This document shows, one piece after another, positions 44,103-54,273 of a stretch of DNA of 54,502 nt (position 1 is the stretch's first letter; each line of letters opens with the position of its first letter). Source of the stretch: Methanospirillum sp. (GTDB lineage: Archaea; Halobacteriota; Methanomicrobia; Methanomicrobiales; Methanospirillaceae); the NCBI GenBank assembly GCA_012728895.1, contig JAAYEG010000046.1, positions 1 through 54,502 of the forward strand, read 5' to 3'. The notes under the pieces are model-generated. The model worked only from the letters and a program-made list of their open reading frames with translations. It did not search any database and was not told the origin of the DNA. A program made the translations under genes and the position numbers.

Positions 44103-45578
44103 TCAAGCGATCGAGACTTCCCAGTGCCCCTTCGCATCGATCTCGAGGCGATACTCTTCGGTTTCGGGCACCAGGATGTCCCGCGAGCCCGAGTCAGGCC
44201 CATCCACAAGGGCGATCAGGCTCACCACCTGGCCCTGTTCGTCGACCAGGGTCACCGAGAACTGCCCCGGGGACGTCGTCGAGTACGTGAAATGTGCCGG
44301 GCCGTGGTTCAGGGGGAACGAGGGGGACCGGGTCGTGCCGTTGCCGGTGAAGGTCCTGGAGGGCTGGGTCGGCGTCGCGCCCGGGGTTGCGGTCATCGCC
44401 GGAGTCGGGGTCGAGGTGCCTGTCGTGACGGCGGTCGTCGCGGTCGGGGATGAGGTCGTTGGCAGGGAGGTCACGGGGGTTGTGACGGGCGTACCGGGAG
44501 ACGTGCGGGACGGGATGGGGAGCGGCGCCGCGTCTTTCCCGCCCGAGGGTGGAGTGACGGGCGGCAGGCCTGCCGAGGTCACGATCCGCATGATCCCGAC
44601 GGACCAGGTCCCGGAGCCGAAGGGGGTGATCTCGAGCTGGAACGTCCCCGGTTCGGTGACCTGGACGACGGTCGACCCGGGCATCGGGCCGGCGCTCGCG
44701 ATCCCGACCACCTTCCCCGAGGCGTCCCGGAGCTGCGCGACCGTCAGGACGGAAGCCGTCAGGTCGATCCGCATGGTCCCCGTGTTCAGCGGGAAGGGAG
44801 CCGTCTTGTAGAATCCCTCTCCCTGCCAGACGAGGTTGCCGCCCGGCGCGGGTGTGGCCACCGATACGGTCGGCACGACCAGCGGTGTCTTCTTCGGCCT
44901 GGGCGTCGGGGACCACGTGCGGAGCTGGTTCCCCTCGTCTCCGCCGAGGTTCTGGATGTAGGGGCTGAGCGTGTTCGAGAGGTTGACGGTCGCGTTTGCC
45001 CCCGGCGTCCTGGAGGTATTGACCGCCCGGGGAACCCGGACCTGCTCCGACGCAACGGTCGGGGACGGCGTCCTGAGGACCGTCAAAGCCGTCCCTGTCG
45101 GCGACGGGACGCCGCCGGCATTCGAGGAGTCCGGCCCGGTGGGGGGGGCGGTGCCGTCCTGTCCTCCCATGGTACCCGCGAGCAGGAGCCCGGCGACGAG
45201 CAGGGCAAGGAGGACGGCGAGAATCCCGATCAGGTAGGGATTCGACAGGATGCGTCGCAGACGGACGATCACCGAGACCTCCTCGATGGGATCCCCGCAC
45301 TGGGGGCAGTACTGAGCGTTCGACGCCGGGACAGCGGCCCCGCAATGTGGACAGGAGATCTGGGCCACCCTCGCGGAGGAGGGCGCGGTGACGACGACCG
45401 CTGGGGGGGTCTGAGCGCTGCCCATGTTTGTTTGAGCGGCAGAAACCTGCACGGGGGATGGGCGCGGGACTGAGACGCTCTGCGGTTGTCCCGAAAAGGT
45501 CCTCATATTGACCTTGCAGTGGGGGCATAGAGACCACTCGAGCCGGACCTCGGTTCCGCAGTTGGGACATTCTGCCAC
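44103..45578 (-). CDS. Membrane-anchored double zinc-ribbon protein with Thr/Pro-rich extracellular region
   Basis: 491 aa, start GTG 45578 with GAGGT ribosome-binding site. Two zinc ribbons lie at the N-terminus (CPNC...CPHC at about 4-20 and CPHC...CPQC at about 75-95). A single membrane helix follows (PYLIGILAVLLALLVAGLLLAG). The rest is probably outside: low-complexity Thr/Pro/Ser linkers and two similar beta domains of about 80-90 residues (LVWQGEGFYKTAPFPLNTGT... and FTGNGTTRSPSFPLNHGPAH...). These two share the xGxGxxxSxxFPLNxG pattern and look like an internal duplication. Function unknown; surface sensing or binding is a guess. A TTTTATTTG-like AT-rich promoter lies upstream near 45625. 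Confidence 0.78.
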   Translation of the reverse strand: MAECPNCGTEVRLEWSLCPHCKVNMRTFSGQPQSVSVPRPSPVQVSAAQTNMGSAQTPPAVVVTAPSSARVAQISCPHCGAAVPASNAQYCPQCGDPIEEVSVIVRLRRILSNPYLIGILAVLLALLVAGLLLAGTMGGQDGTAPPTGPDSSNAGGVPSPTGTALTVLRTPSPTVASEQVRVPRAVNTSRTPGANATVNLSNTLSPYIQNLGGDEGNQLRTWSPTPRPKKTPLVVPTVSVATPAPGGNLVWQGEGFYKTAPFPLNTGTMRIDLTASVLTVAQLRDASGKVVGIASAGPMPGSTVVQVTEPGTFQLEITPFGSGTWSVGIMRIVTSAGLPPVTPPSGGKDAAPLPIPSRTSPGTPVTTPVTSLPTTSSPTATTAVTTGTSTPTPAMTATPGATPTQPSRTFTGNGTTRSPSFPLNHGPAHFTYSTTSPGQFSVTLVDEQGQVVSLIALVDGPDSGSRDILVPETEEYRLEIDAKGHWEVSIA

Positions 45579-47440
45579 GACTGGACCTCGTTATGAAGAC
45601 TCGGCACGAGCTGAGATAAACACTTTTATTTGTAATTGCAGGTATCGCGAGGGGAGGCCCGGCTGTATTACATCCCCGGTGAGATAGCGCATCCGGGGCC
45701 AGACCGAGGATGTGCCCTCATGGAGGATCCGGCCGATCGCTGGGAAACGCGTGACCGGGCATCTCTCGTGGATGTCATCCGGTCTGAGATCTTTCGATCG
45801 TCTCGGTCCCGTCGCCCTTGCAGAACGTGGGCAACACCTGCCGGGTGCGCGGCGATCCGCTGACACTGCAGGCTGGCAACGAACCCCGGGCAGCAGCACG
45901 CCGAAGACGGGCGGAACGACCGGGTGGAGGGCCGGGTTCCGGGGGGCAGCATTTTTACAGGTTGTTGAACGGTGCAACCCGGTTCTCGCGTACAGGAGTC
46001 TGTCGGAGAATTGGGGTGATTCCATGACAGCACCTGCATCTCCCAGCCCGTTCACGATCGACCACCGCGAACGGGAAACCCTCGCGGACTGCGCTCTTCT
46101 CCGGGAGCATGCCGCTCCCAAAGCCCGTGGCACTCCGCCGAGCCGGGTCAAGGTACTCGTGCGACCGGGAGCGGTTTCCCCCCTCACCGCTTTCCGGCAG
46201 GGCGAAACGGTCGGCGCGAGCGTCCCCGTCTGTTCTCGTCAGGCTCACGAAGCTGCCGGGTGCTGGAGTGATGGCAGGGGCTCTCCGATGACGACATCCG
46301 CCGCCGGGCTAAGGACAGGATCCCCCTTCGTCGTTTCCCGGGTATCGTGCCGCGATCACCAGCCGTGCGGCGGGCTGGGCCTCCGCAACCGCGCGGCGGT
46401 GCCGGTACCCTTGATGCGATCGGGGCCAGTTGCCGGCAGCGGCTCGATGAGCGCGGTCTGAAGACTCCCCGCGGCGTGAAAACGACAAACTCGGTGCTCA
46501 TCGCGTCGGTTCCGGGCAGGCGCCGTCTGGTACTCCATGCTGCGACGGGGAACGGACCCGGCAGAGCCGGGACGGAATCCTGTCGAAGAAGGGGACGAGG
46601 TCGGGTCGCGTGAAGAACACCCGCGCTCCTGTAGACGGAGAGAGTGGCATCCGGTCTTTCGAACCGGCGACGACGGATGTGTCGCTGCATGACGGTCGTG
46701 GCGCCATCATGAATCCGGGCGAGAAGGTCTGCCGGTTCCGGGTGAAACCGCGCGTCCAGGCTCTGGACCGCCCTCTCACGGGATGGGTCCCGGGAATCCG
46801 TCGTCTCTCTGGACAGTGTTGGGATCATTGTCACCGGGCGGGAGCGCGATCGCTGGAGACCTGGTGAGCCGGGAGGGGCTCGCCAGAGACCCACGCAGGG
46901 ACCGGGGTCGAGATTGACCGGATTTCCAGTCTCGACTTCGCCGATGAACCTGTGCAGGGCGACCCCCTGTTCACCTCTCCCTGCGTGATCAGGCACCGGG
47001 TACCTCCGGGTTCGTCATCCTACCTGCCGGGTTCCCCGAGGCGGGGGGTCCGAGTGGAACCACGTCGTCACCGCCTTCGAGAGGCGGGGGGCCGGGCCGG
47101 AAGTCACGACACGTGAGAATGCGGCGACGAGCTCAGCCGGCTCACCCTGCCGCGCTGAACATGTCATGGAAAAGAATTAGAACGGGCACTCCCTGGAGCG
47201 AATTGCAGGGACCGAGAGGGGAAATGGATGGATGACTGAGGGGGGATTAGCCGCTGTCAGAACGGAATTCGGTGAACTGGAGACCGCTTCATCCGGCGAC
47301 GTAATGATGCACTACGCTTGAATGAACCATGCGTGGTCCAACGGTCGCCGCCATGGCACGATCGCACTGAAGACCCGGATCGACGGGGAAATGGCCAACC
47401 CGGGTCGGATTTTGAAAACACGGCACCGCGACGAGAAAAC
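45579..47440. other. 1.86 kb without convincing genes
   Basis: The longest gene-free block. Apart from the AT-rich promoter near 45617-45640 for the minus-strand zinc-ribbon gene, I see no gene, RNA or clear repeat. The frames present lack conserved motifs. Confidence 0.4.
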
Positions 47441-47450
47441 TCAAATAGCA
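47441..47450 (+). promoter_or_regulatory. TATA region of the phosphomannomutase gene
   Basis: TCAAATAGCA is centred about 26 nt before the GTG start at 47470, implying a leaderless transcript. The 12-mer TCAAATAGCATC recurs exactly at 2796-2807. Confidence 0.45.
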
Positions 47451-47469
47451 TCCATGTGAATCCCGTTCT

Positions 47470-48783
47470 GTGACAATCTTCAAGGCGTACGACGTGCGCG
47501 GGGTATACGGGACCGAGCTCGACGAGGCCACGGTGACACGGATCGGCCGGGCGTACGGGACCGCTCTCGCCGGGGGGAGCGCTGCCGTCGGCCGCGATCC
47601 GCGGACCAGCGGCCCGGCCCTCGAAGGGGCTTTTCTCGACGGAATCCTCTCGACCGGGAGCCGGGTCGAGGAGTACGGCGTCCTGCCGATCCCGGTGATC
47701 AGCTTCGTGGCATGGCAGGACAGGCTCGCCGGGGCCGCCTATATCTCCGCCTCGCATAATCCTCCCGAGTACAACGGCGTCCGTTTCCGGACCGGGGACG
47801 GGTATGGCCTGCTCTACCGCGAGAGCCCGATCATGGAGCACTGCCGGAACGGGTCCTTCGCATCCGGCGACGGCACGCTCGTCCGGCACGCGCCCGATGA
47901 GGCGATCGGGCGATACGCGGAGTTCGTCGCAGACCGTGTCTCGATCCCCCAAAAACTCCGGGTCGTGCTGGACATGGGAAACGGCGCCGCCGGTGGCATG
48001 GGGAGAGTCTTCGAGGCGGCAGGGTGCGAGCCGATCGTGCGTTTCGGCGAGATGGACGGGGCGTTCCCGGGGCGCGGCCCGAGGCCCACCGAGGCCTCTC
48101 TCGTCTCGTCGGCAGAGGCCGTCGTCGGGGAGGGGGCCGATTTCGGGGTCGGGTTCGACCCCGACGCAGACCGGGGGATCGCGATCGACGACCGTGGGCG
48201 AGTGCTCCCCCCCGAGAAGATCGCGATCATCCTGGCCGCGCGCCGGTACAGGCCCGGCGATCTCGTGATCGCGGGGTTCGACTGCTCGATGATTCTCGAG
48301 GAGCGACTCCTGCCGCTCGGTTTCCGGGTCGAGCGCGAGCGGGTCGGGGATGTTTTCATCGCGAACCGGGTCAAGCGGGAAGGGGCAGTGCTCGGGGTGG
48401 AGCGTTCGGGCCACTTCTTCCTGCCCGAGTTTCAGTACTCGGACGATCCCTTTGCCATGACCCTCGCGCTCGCAGAGGTGGTTTCCGAAGGCGAGCGCCT
48501 TTCCGACCTCGCCGACGCGATACCGGACCTGCCGTACATCGAGCACGCGATCCACCTGACAACCGGGGTTTCCATCGTGATGGAGAGGCTCGCGTCCCGG
48601 CTCGCCCATCTCGAGCCGGACACCACCGATGGACTCAAGGTCACGACCGACGACTACGCCGTCCTGATCAGGCCTTCCAACACCGAGCCCCTGATCCGGG
48701 TCTACGCCGAGACCCGTTCGGGCGATGTCCAGACACTGCTTCGCGAGTACGAGGCGCTGGTTCTCGGCGCGATGCGCGCCTGA
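47470..48783 (+). CDS. Phosphomannomutase/phosphoglucomutase family enzyme
   Basis: 437 aa, GTG start. It interconverts hexose 1- and 6-phosphates for nucleotide-sugar and glycan synthesis. All four family loops are present: phosphoserine loop YISASHNPPEYNG, metal loop GFDPDADRG, sugar-specificity loop GVERSGHFF (the ERSGH type also used by ManB and GlmM relatives) and phosphate-binding loop RPSNTEPLIRVYAE. Which sugar is preferred (mannose, glucose or glucosamine) cannot be decided. A T5-containing spacer of 88 nt separates it from cofE. Confidence 0.93.
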   Translation: MTIFKAYDVRGVYGTELDEATVTRIGRAYGTALAGGSAAVGRDPRTSGPALEGAFLDGILSTGSRVEEYGVLPIPVISFVAWQDRLAGAAYISASHNPPEYNGVRFRTGDGYGLLYRESPIMEHCRNGSFASGDGTLVRHAPDEAIGRYAEFVADRVSIPQKLRVVLDMGNGAAGGMGRVFEAAGCEPIVRFGEMDGAFPGRGPRPTEASLVSSAEAVVGEGADFGVGFDPDADRGIAIDDRGRVLPPEKIAIILAARRYRPGDLVIAGFDCSMILEERLLPLGFRVERERVGDVFIANRVKREGAVLGVERSGHFFLPEFQYSDDPFAMTLALAEVVSEGERLSDLADAIPDLPYIEHAIHLTTGVSIVMERLASRLAHLEPDTTDGLKVTTDDYAVLIRPSNTEPLIRVYAETRSGDVQTLLREYEALVLGAMRA

Positions 48784-48871
48784 ACGGTCTCTTCGTTCGC
48801 CCCGGGCGCGGTGGTGACGGGCATCCGTGCATCCCCCTCCTTTTTCCTTCCTGAACCCAGACACTGATCCC

Positions 48872-49633
48872 ATGCCCATCACTGTCATCCCGGTCGAAGG
48901 ACTTCCCCTCATCCGGCCCGGAGACGACCTGGCCCGCCTGATAGCGGCACAGGTCGAGCTCGTTGACGGCGACATCCTCTGCGTCGCTTCCTCGGTCTGG
49001 TCGAAGGCGGCCGGGAACCTCAGGTCGCTCGACGAGTGCGTGCCCGGCGACAGGGCGATTGCGATCGCGGCGAAAACGGGGGAGGATCCCCGCTTCATCC
49101 AGGCCGTGCTCGACGAGTCCGAGAGCCTGATCCTCGAACATCCCTTCGTCCTCTCGGTGTTGCCGCACGGGCATATCGGGGTCCGCGCCGGGGTCGACCA
49201 GTCCAACGTCGACGGGGGGCAGGTGATCCTCCTACCCCGTGACCCGTTGAACGCTGCTGCCGGGCTGGCAGACTCGCTCCTGGAGGTCTCGGGTGCCCGC
49301 GTCGGCGTGATCGTGACCGATACCTGCGGCCGGTCGTTCCGGCGGGGCCAGACGGGACACGCGATCGGCTGGTCTGGAATGACCGCGATCCGGGACTTCC
49401 GGGGCGAGACGGATCTCTTCGGTCACGAGCTAAAGATCACGGAGGAAGCGGTCGTGGACGAGATCGCCGGGTTCGCCAACCTGGTGATGGGGGAGAGCGA
49501 CGCGGGGGTGCCGGCGGTCGTCTTCCGCGGAATCCCGCCGTGGACCGGGCATGACGACCTCTACTGGCGGGAGGGCGAGGACCTGATCCGCGAAGCGCTC
49601 TGTCGCGTCCATTCCGTCCGCCCGTTGCGCTAG
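48872..49633 (+). CDS. cofE: Coenzyme F420-0:L-glutamate ligase
   Basis: 253 aa from ATG 48872; upstream frame positions belong to the spacer. CofE adds glutamates to F420-0 using GTP. Family features: PVEGLPLIRPGDDLARLI at the N-terminus, DGDILCVASSVWSKAAGN, VDQSNVDGGQVILLPRDP, VIVTDTCGRSFRRGQTGHAIG and the late ITEEAVVDEIAGFANLVMGE. F420 is the main hydride carrier of this type of methanogen. A T5 run at 49743-49747 may be its terminator. Confidence 0.95.
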   Translation: MPITVIPVEGLPLIRPGDDLARLIAAQVELVDGDILCVASSVWSKAAGNLRSLDECVPGDRAIAIAAKTGEDPRFIQAVLDESESLILEHPFVLSVLPHGHIGVRAGVDQSNVDGGQVILLPRDPLNAAAGLADSLLEVSGARVGVIVTDTCGRSFRRGQTGHAIGWSGMTAIRDFRGETDLFGHELKITEEAVVDEIAGFANLVMGESDAGVPAVVFRGIPPWTGHDDLYWREGEDLIREALCRVHSVRPLR

Positions 49634-50322
49634 TGGACCGGCAGCGATTCGATCCTACACCCTTCCATGCCGGCCAGCTGCCGGTCAAGACCGGGACCCG
49701 GGTTCATCAGGCAAAACTGTCCCGGCGCTTGTCAGGGACCTCTTTTTAGCCGGTTCGCTGGATACGAAGGCCGGCATTTCTCGAGCGATCGTCCTCGCGT
49801 TCGGGGACTGCCGGAAGACTCCGGGGACTCTGGGAGGAACCGGGAGTCGAGGGGATCGGTGCCCCGTGGAGGACCCCGGGTGTTCAGGGCTATCCTCCGG
49901 GGACGGAATTAGAGACAGGATAGCACCGGGCCTCGAGCCCGTTCCGAGGGGAGCGATGAAGGCGGCTCAGGGCCAGGCTGCCACCCTGCCCCTGTTCACC
50001 CTCGGAGTCTGCCGCGGCGATAGAGAGAGCGACATGGTCCCCCCGTCCGGCGGTCCTGGTGTTCGGCCGAACCCGGGCAGGATTTGACCGGATCGATGGC
50101 GGGAACATCCAGAACGGATCGCCCGCCCACTCCCGCAAGCACCTTCCGCGGTCCCGAGGTCGAGCCAGGTGCGACCCGACCTCCTGGCCGCTAATCCGGC
50201 GAACCCGGAACGCAGTCTTCGACCTGAGACTGGGAGCCAATCAACGAAATACCTTCGTGGCGAAAGGGCCGGGACATCATGCTGTCATCTTCGCGCACCT
50301 GGGGCGGTACCGGCGTCATGTC
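49634..50322. other. Intergenic stretch, no gene seen
   Basis: Between convergent cofE and the ABC-class ATPase gene. It holds one T5 run (49743-49747) near the start. I see nothing else of note. Confidence 0.4.
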
Positions 50323-51651
50323 TCAGGGGTCGTCGAGCTCCAGCCTGGCGACAACATCTTTCAGGGATCCCGTGAGCCGCCGCCTGAACTCTCGTCGCGA
50401 AACCGAGCCGGCCCTGAACCCCTCCAGCACCAGGATCCGGTCTGCCTCCGCGACGAGGAGATCGAGCGCCCCCGCGGTGAAGACGACGGCCGTATCGCGC
50501 AACCGTTTCCGGTCGGTTGCGAGAATGGTGGAGAGAGGAGTCACCCCCGGTGCCGTGAGGGAGGACGGAACGAGAAGGTTGACGGCAGAACGGTCCTCGT
50601 CGAACGCCAGGAGGGGGGCCCTGCGGGAGACCGCCCTCGAGATCTGTTCGGCCATCGTGGTCGAGCCCGAGCCAGGACCGGACGCGGACCGGGGCGTCCC
50701 GCTGAGACCGGGAGGAAGGCGCCCGAAGAAAAGAGAGAGGTCGTCCGCGTGGTGGGCGTGTGACCCCGCCTCGGCGAAGACCGGGTCGTGCACCGTCACG
50801 ATCCCCTCCCGCCCGTCTCCCGGGAGGTGATCGTCGACGCCGGACAGGATCGCCGAGAGGAGCGTGGACTTCCCCTCCGCGTTCGAACCTGCGATCGCGA
50901 TGACCTCGCCCCGCCGGATGCCGAGCCCCGTGAGGGTCCTGCCGCTGGCCGGCAGCTCGACCTCGACGGGGTCGAGTCCTGGCGGACACCGGAACGGCAC
51001 GTGCCCGTCGTGCATCGGCCCTGCGACGCGGTAATGGCAGCGGAGCCGGGTATACGTCCGCGCCGGGCGGCTCCCGTCCCCGACGAGCGCCACCAGCCCG
51101 AGTGACGGCAGGGACTCCCGGAGGCTCTTCTGGTCCAGGGATGCGATCCGGCCGGCCTCCAGCGCTCGGTCGGGGATCCCCCGGACCACCTCTCCGACGG
51201 CAACCGCCAGTGCTGCGAGGCTCTCTTTCACGCCTCGCACCGCCGCCGGGCTCTCGGGGGAAGAGTGCGGGAGGGCCCCGGTCAGGACCAGAGAAATACC
51301 GCCGGGATCAGCCTGGTTCCCGGACCCCGCCCGGAAGAGACCCGCCCCGATCGCCTTCGGAGAGGCGATCAGGGTGTACGGCTCCACCGCAGTCCCGTAC
51401 CGGTTCGGGTACGCCGTTCCTCGACCGGCCAGGGGATCGAGGCGGATAGATGCGCCGGGTTCTGTCGCGGCTGCCTTGATCGCCTCGATCGCGACCGCGA
51501 CGGCCCCGTCCATCCCTCCCTGGTGTGAACCTCCGCCGCCCAGGTCGCGGCTGATGCGGACAGGGAAGCTGAACAACAGCGCGGAGCGGTCGAACGCCGG
51601 CACGATGTAGGCGTTCACGCCCGGACGCAACCTCTCCCGCTCCAGGGACAC
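50323..51651 (-). CDS. Predicted ABC-class ATPase (COG3044-like)
   Basis: 442 aa, GTG start. Walker A is GSNAEGKST (about 255-263), followed by DDHLPGDGREGIVTVHDP. A signature-like GPGSGSTTMAEQISRA and Walker B LLAFDEDRSAVNLLV come next (family form: IDEDTSATNFM). The block SLRESLPSLGLVALVGDGSR matches the segment preceding the nucleotide fold in this family. The N-terminal ~150 residues (with GGGGSHQGGMDGAVAVAI) do not look like the usual COG3044 N-terminus, and the protein is shorter than typical members. No transporter partner is adjacent; the family is soluble, of unknown function. Confidence 0.7.
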   Translation of the reverse strand: MSLERERLRPGVNAYIVPAFDRSALLFSFPVRISRDLGGGGSHQGGMDGAVAVAIEAIKAAATEPGASIRLDPLAGRGTAYPNRYGTAVEPYTLIASPKAIGAGLFRAGSGNQADPGGISLVLTGALPHSSPESPAAVRGVKESLAALAVAVGEVVRGIPDRALEAGRIASLDQKSLRESLPSLGLVALVGDGSRPARTYTRLRCHYRVAGPMHDGHVPFRCPPGLDPVEVELPASGRTLTGLGIRRGEVIAIAGSNAEGKSTLLSAILSGVDDHLPGDGREGIVTVHDPVFAEAGSHAHHADDLSLFFGRLPPGLSGTPRSASGPGSGSTTMAEQISRAVSRRAPLLAFDEDRSAVNLLVPSSLTAPGVTPLSTILATDRKRLRDTAVVFTAGALDLLVAEADRILVLEGFRAGSVSRREFRRRLTGSLKDVVARLELDDP

Positions 51652-53000
51652 ACCGTCGGCGTGTATCGACGAGAGAACGGGGTCGAGCCGATCAGACCAC
51701 GAGACCGGGGGCAGTAGAGGTCACCTCCGGCAAGGAGCGCTCCCCGGCGGGAACCGGGACAGGATCGTACCGCTGTCCGGAGAAAGACCAGTCGACCGGA
51801 ACCCCCCTGCCGGGTCGACCGGGGCCGAACCCCGACCGGGGTCCCCTCCCGTGCACGCCCCGGGGCGCGGGGGCCGGTCCGAGCAGGGTGCGGGTGGACG
51901 GTCGTGGCTTCGGGCGAGAGCATGAACGTGAAGACGGCGCGGGGGGGACCGGGCACGGTCACCCTCCCGGCGTCCGGCCAGGACGTCCGGCTCGAGGGGG
52001 TCGACTTCGATACGAAGCATCGTCTCCTCATCACCCCCGGTCTCGAAACCGATGCAACTCCCCACGTCTCCAGGCCCCAGGGGGGCAGGCTCGAACGGCA
52101 CGACGACCCGGGGTGTTCTGGCGACGCGGGCCTGGCGGTTCCATGCGCACCGCGGGGTCGACGCGCACCCACTCCTCGCGGTCGTGGACAGGCGGGGTGA
52201 CGTCCGTGGTGCCTCGATCGCACCACGACGGCAGGTCCGGGTCGCGCCGTCCCCCGTGGTGACTCCGCGGCGCACGGCGCGTCTCTGGGATCCCGGGACG
52301 CCGGGAGCGGCGAGGGCGGCGCGGAGCGCGCCTGACTGGCAGGGGACTCCGGACGCCTCGTCCTCGAGACGGGGGCCGTTGGATCCGGATCCAGGCAGGG
52401 GGGCACCCGAACGGGTCCCTTCATTCCGCATGGACTCCAGACAGGATCTTCCTCCTCGTCCGCACCAGGCCCGTCTCGGATTCGTGCCCCGCAGCATGTC
52501 CGGTACGCTCGACTACCCGATCGTGCTGGCCGGAGGGAGGCGCGAACCAGCCGGTCCGGGACTGTTCGCCAACGGGGGTGGGCTTCCCCCGGACCGGGTT
52601 CTCCTGCGAGGGGGGAACACGCACAGTCAGAACTCCCGCTCTCCCCCGACACCCCCATAGAAGGACCCGGATGCTCCTCCTGCACCGTGAAATCCGGGCG
52701 TCGAACGTCGAGGCATCACGGCTCAAGGTCACCTGCTCTGGCGGTCGTCGTGAGTGTAACCGGGGCCCCGTGCTCGGGCCAGGAGTCCAATACCGTCATC
52801 ATGGCAAGCTCCAGCGGGTTCACGAACCGGTCCTCCGACGCGGGGAGCCGGCGGTTGCTGCAGGATCCCGTACCGAGACCGGCAGGAGGAGCGGCGCGAC
52901 TCCACTTCCGGACCCATCCCGACAAGGGCCCCGGTCCCGCGACGGGTTGATTCCTGGACCAGGCTCCGGGCACGCCTGAACAGGGTGACGGTCTGGGGAG
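51652..53000. other. 1.35 kb without convincing genes
   Basis: Several overlapping long frames on both strands, none protein-like. On the minus strand near 52830-52716 the tail RFVNPLELAMMTVLDSWPEH resembles real protein sequence and may be the remnant of a lost gene. Confidence 0.4.
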
Positions 53001-53723
53001 TCAGGATTGCACCCCCGGCGACCCCTGCCTTGAGATGAGCTCCCGGCTCCGCTCGAAGCAGTACTTCGCCTCGTCGTCCTGCCCCAGCCGGGCGAGGGCG
53101 AGCCCCTTGTTATGCCAGGCTGTGACGTCCCGCGGATCGATGTCGAGTGCCTTCGTGAAGGCTTCGACCGCCTGGGCGAGGCGATCGAGCCGGGCGAGGC
53201 AGACGCCCTGGTTCACGAGGACGACCGGCACGGACTCGTTTATCGCGAGAACGCGATCGTAGTTCTCGAGGGCCTCTTCGAACCGCCCGATGTCTGCGAG
53301 CGTGACCCCCAGGTTGTAGAGTGCCTTCGGATAGACGGGTTCGAGAGCGAGAACCGCCCGATAACAGTCGATCGCCTCGTCGTACCGTCCTTCGGCATAC
53401 CTGACGTTGCCGAGAATGAAATGGACCTCCGGCCGCTCGGGAGCGAGCTGTTCCGCCTTGCCGAGAGACCGCGCGGCGTGTTCGTAATCGCCGTACCGGT
53501 AGAGAACGACTCCCTGGACGAACCAGGCGTCGGGCGATAGCGGGTCCGCCGAGATCGCCTTCGAGCAGCAATCGAGCGCCTCGGGGAACCGACCCATCCG
53601 GTCGAGGGCGGAGGCGCGGAGCGCGAGGAGGAACGCGCCGGGGGAATCGCCGAGGAGGTCGAGCGCCTCGTTGTAGCGCCCGAACGCGACCGCCGCTGCT
53701 GCCTTCTCAAGGATCCCGGTCAT
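53001..53723 (-). CDS. Tetratricopeptide repeat protein
   Basis: 240 aa, almost entirely TPR units of about 34 residues. Six can be followed, e.g. GRFPEALDCCSKAISADPLS, GDYEHAARSLGKAEQLAPER, GRYDEAIDCYRAVLALEPVY, GRFEEALENYDRVLAINESV and DRLAQAVEAFTKALDIDPRD. No signal peptide or membrane segment. Probably a cytoplasmic scaffold; partner unknown. Its ATG overlaps the phosphoesterase stop by 4 nt, so it is translationally coupled to that gene. Confidence 0.9.
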   Translation of the reverse strand: MTGILEKAAAAVAFGRYNEALDLLGDSPGAFLLALRASALDRMGRFPEALDCCSKAISADPLSPDAWFVQGVVLYRYGDYEHAARSLGKAEQLAPERPEVHFILGNVRYAEGRYDEAIDCYRAVLALEPVYPKALYNLGVTLADIGRFEEALENYDRVLAINESVPVVLVNQGVCLARLDRLAQAVEAFTKALDIDPRDVTAWHNKGLALARLGQDDEAKYCFERSRELISRQGSPGVQS

Positions 53724-54220
53724 CGAAGCTCGACCACCTCCGCGGTGCGATCGTCAGTGTCGAGGAGCGCCACGGTCGGGTATTCCGCCAGTATTCCCGA
53801 GACCGTGCCGGGGTTGATGACGAGCGTCCGGCCCTGCCACCCGGTCCCCGGGCGGTGTGAGTGCCCGTGGACCACATAGTCGAAGCCCTGGGAGGCCACA
53901 AGCGCCTCGAGGAGCTCGCGCTGGTGTCCGTGGAGAAGGGCGATCTCGGATCCCTCGACCTCGATGCGGGCGAAATCTCCCCGAAGCTCGAGGTGGTCGT
54001 GCTCGGCGAACCGCTCTGCGAGGAGCACCCGATCGCCGTCGTTGTTACCAAAAACCCCGATCAACGGGACCGAGAGAGGTGCGAGCCACGGGACAACGAA
54101 CGGCGAGACGTAATCACCTGCGTGGAGGACGAGGTCTAGATCCGCGCGGTTCAGCCACTCCACCGCGTGCCCGACCATGCGCTGCCGGTCGTGGGTGTCT
54201 GAGATGATCCCGATCCTCAT
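53720..54220 (-). CDS. MJ0936/YfcE-type metallophosphoesterase
   Basis: 166 aa. Metal-binding motifs of the calcineurin-like fold are in order: GIISDTHD, HAGDYVSP, FGNNDGD, LLHGH and HGHSHRP, with NPGTVSG near the end. The MJ0936 relative is a phosphodiesterase with broad in vitro activity; the physiological substrate is not known. A minus-strand TATA-like CCATATCAGG at about 54257-54248 lies between the IS end and the ATG. First gene of a two-gene unit with the TPR protein. Confidence 0.92.
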   Translation of the reverse strand: MRIGIISDTHDRQRMVGHAVEWLNRADLDLVLHAGDYVSPFVVPWLAPLSVPLIGVFGNNDGDRVLLAERFAEHDHLELRGDFARIEVEGSEIALLHGHQRELLEALVASQGFDYVVHGHSHRPGTGWQGRTLVINPGTVSGILAEYPTVALLDTDDRTAEVVELR

Positions 54221-54273
54221 GACGGATCCGGATTGGCACGGGGTCCTGATATGGTTTTTCCCCGGGGGGATGA

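Noticed and set aside
47257-49206. 649-codon minus-strand frame opposite phosphomannomutase and cofE
   Set aside because: Spans two confident genes and their spacer, and has no recognisable motif.
51615-52685. 356-codon minus-strand frame upstream of the ABC-class ATPase
   Set aside because: Arg/Pro/Ser-rich with no motif, overlapped by equally long frames on both strands.
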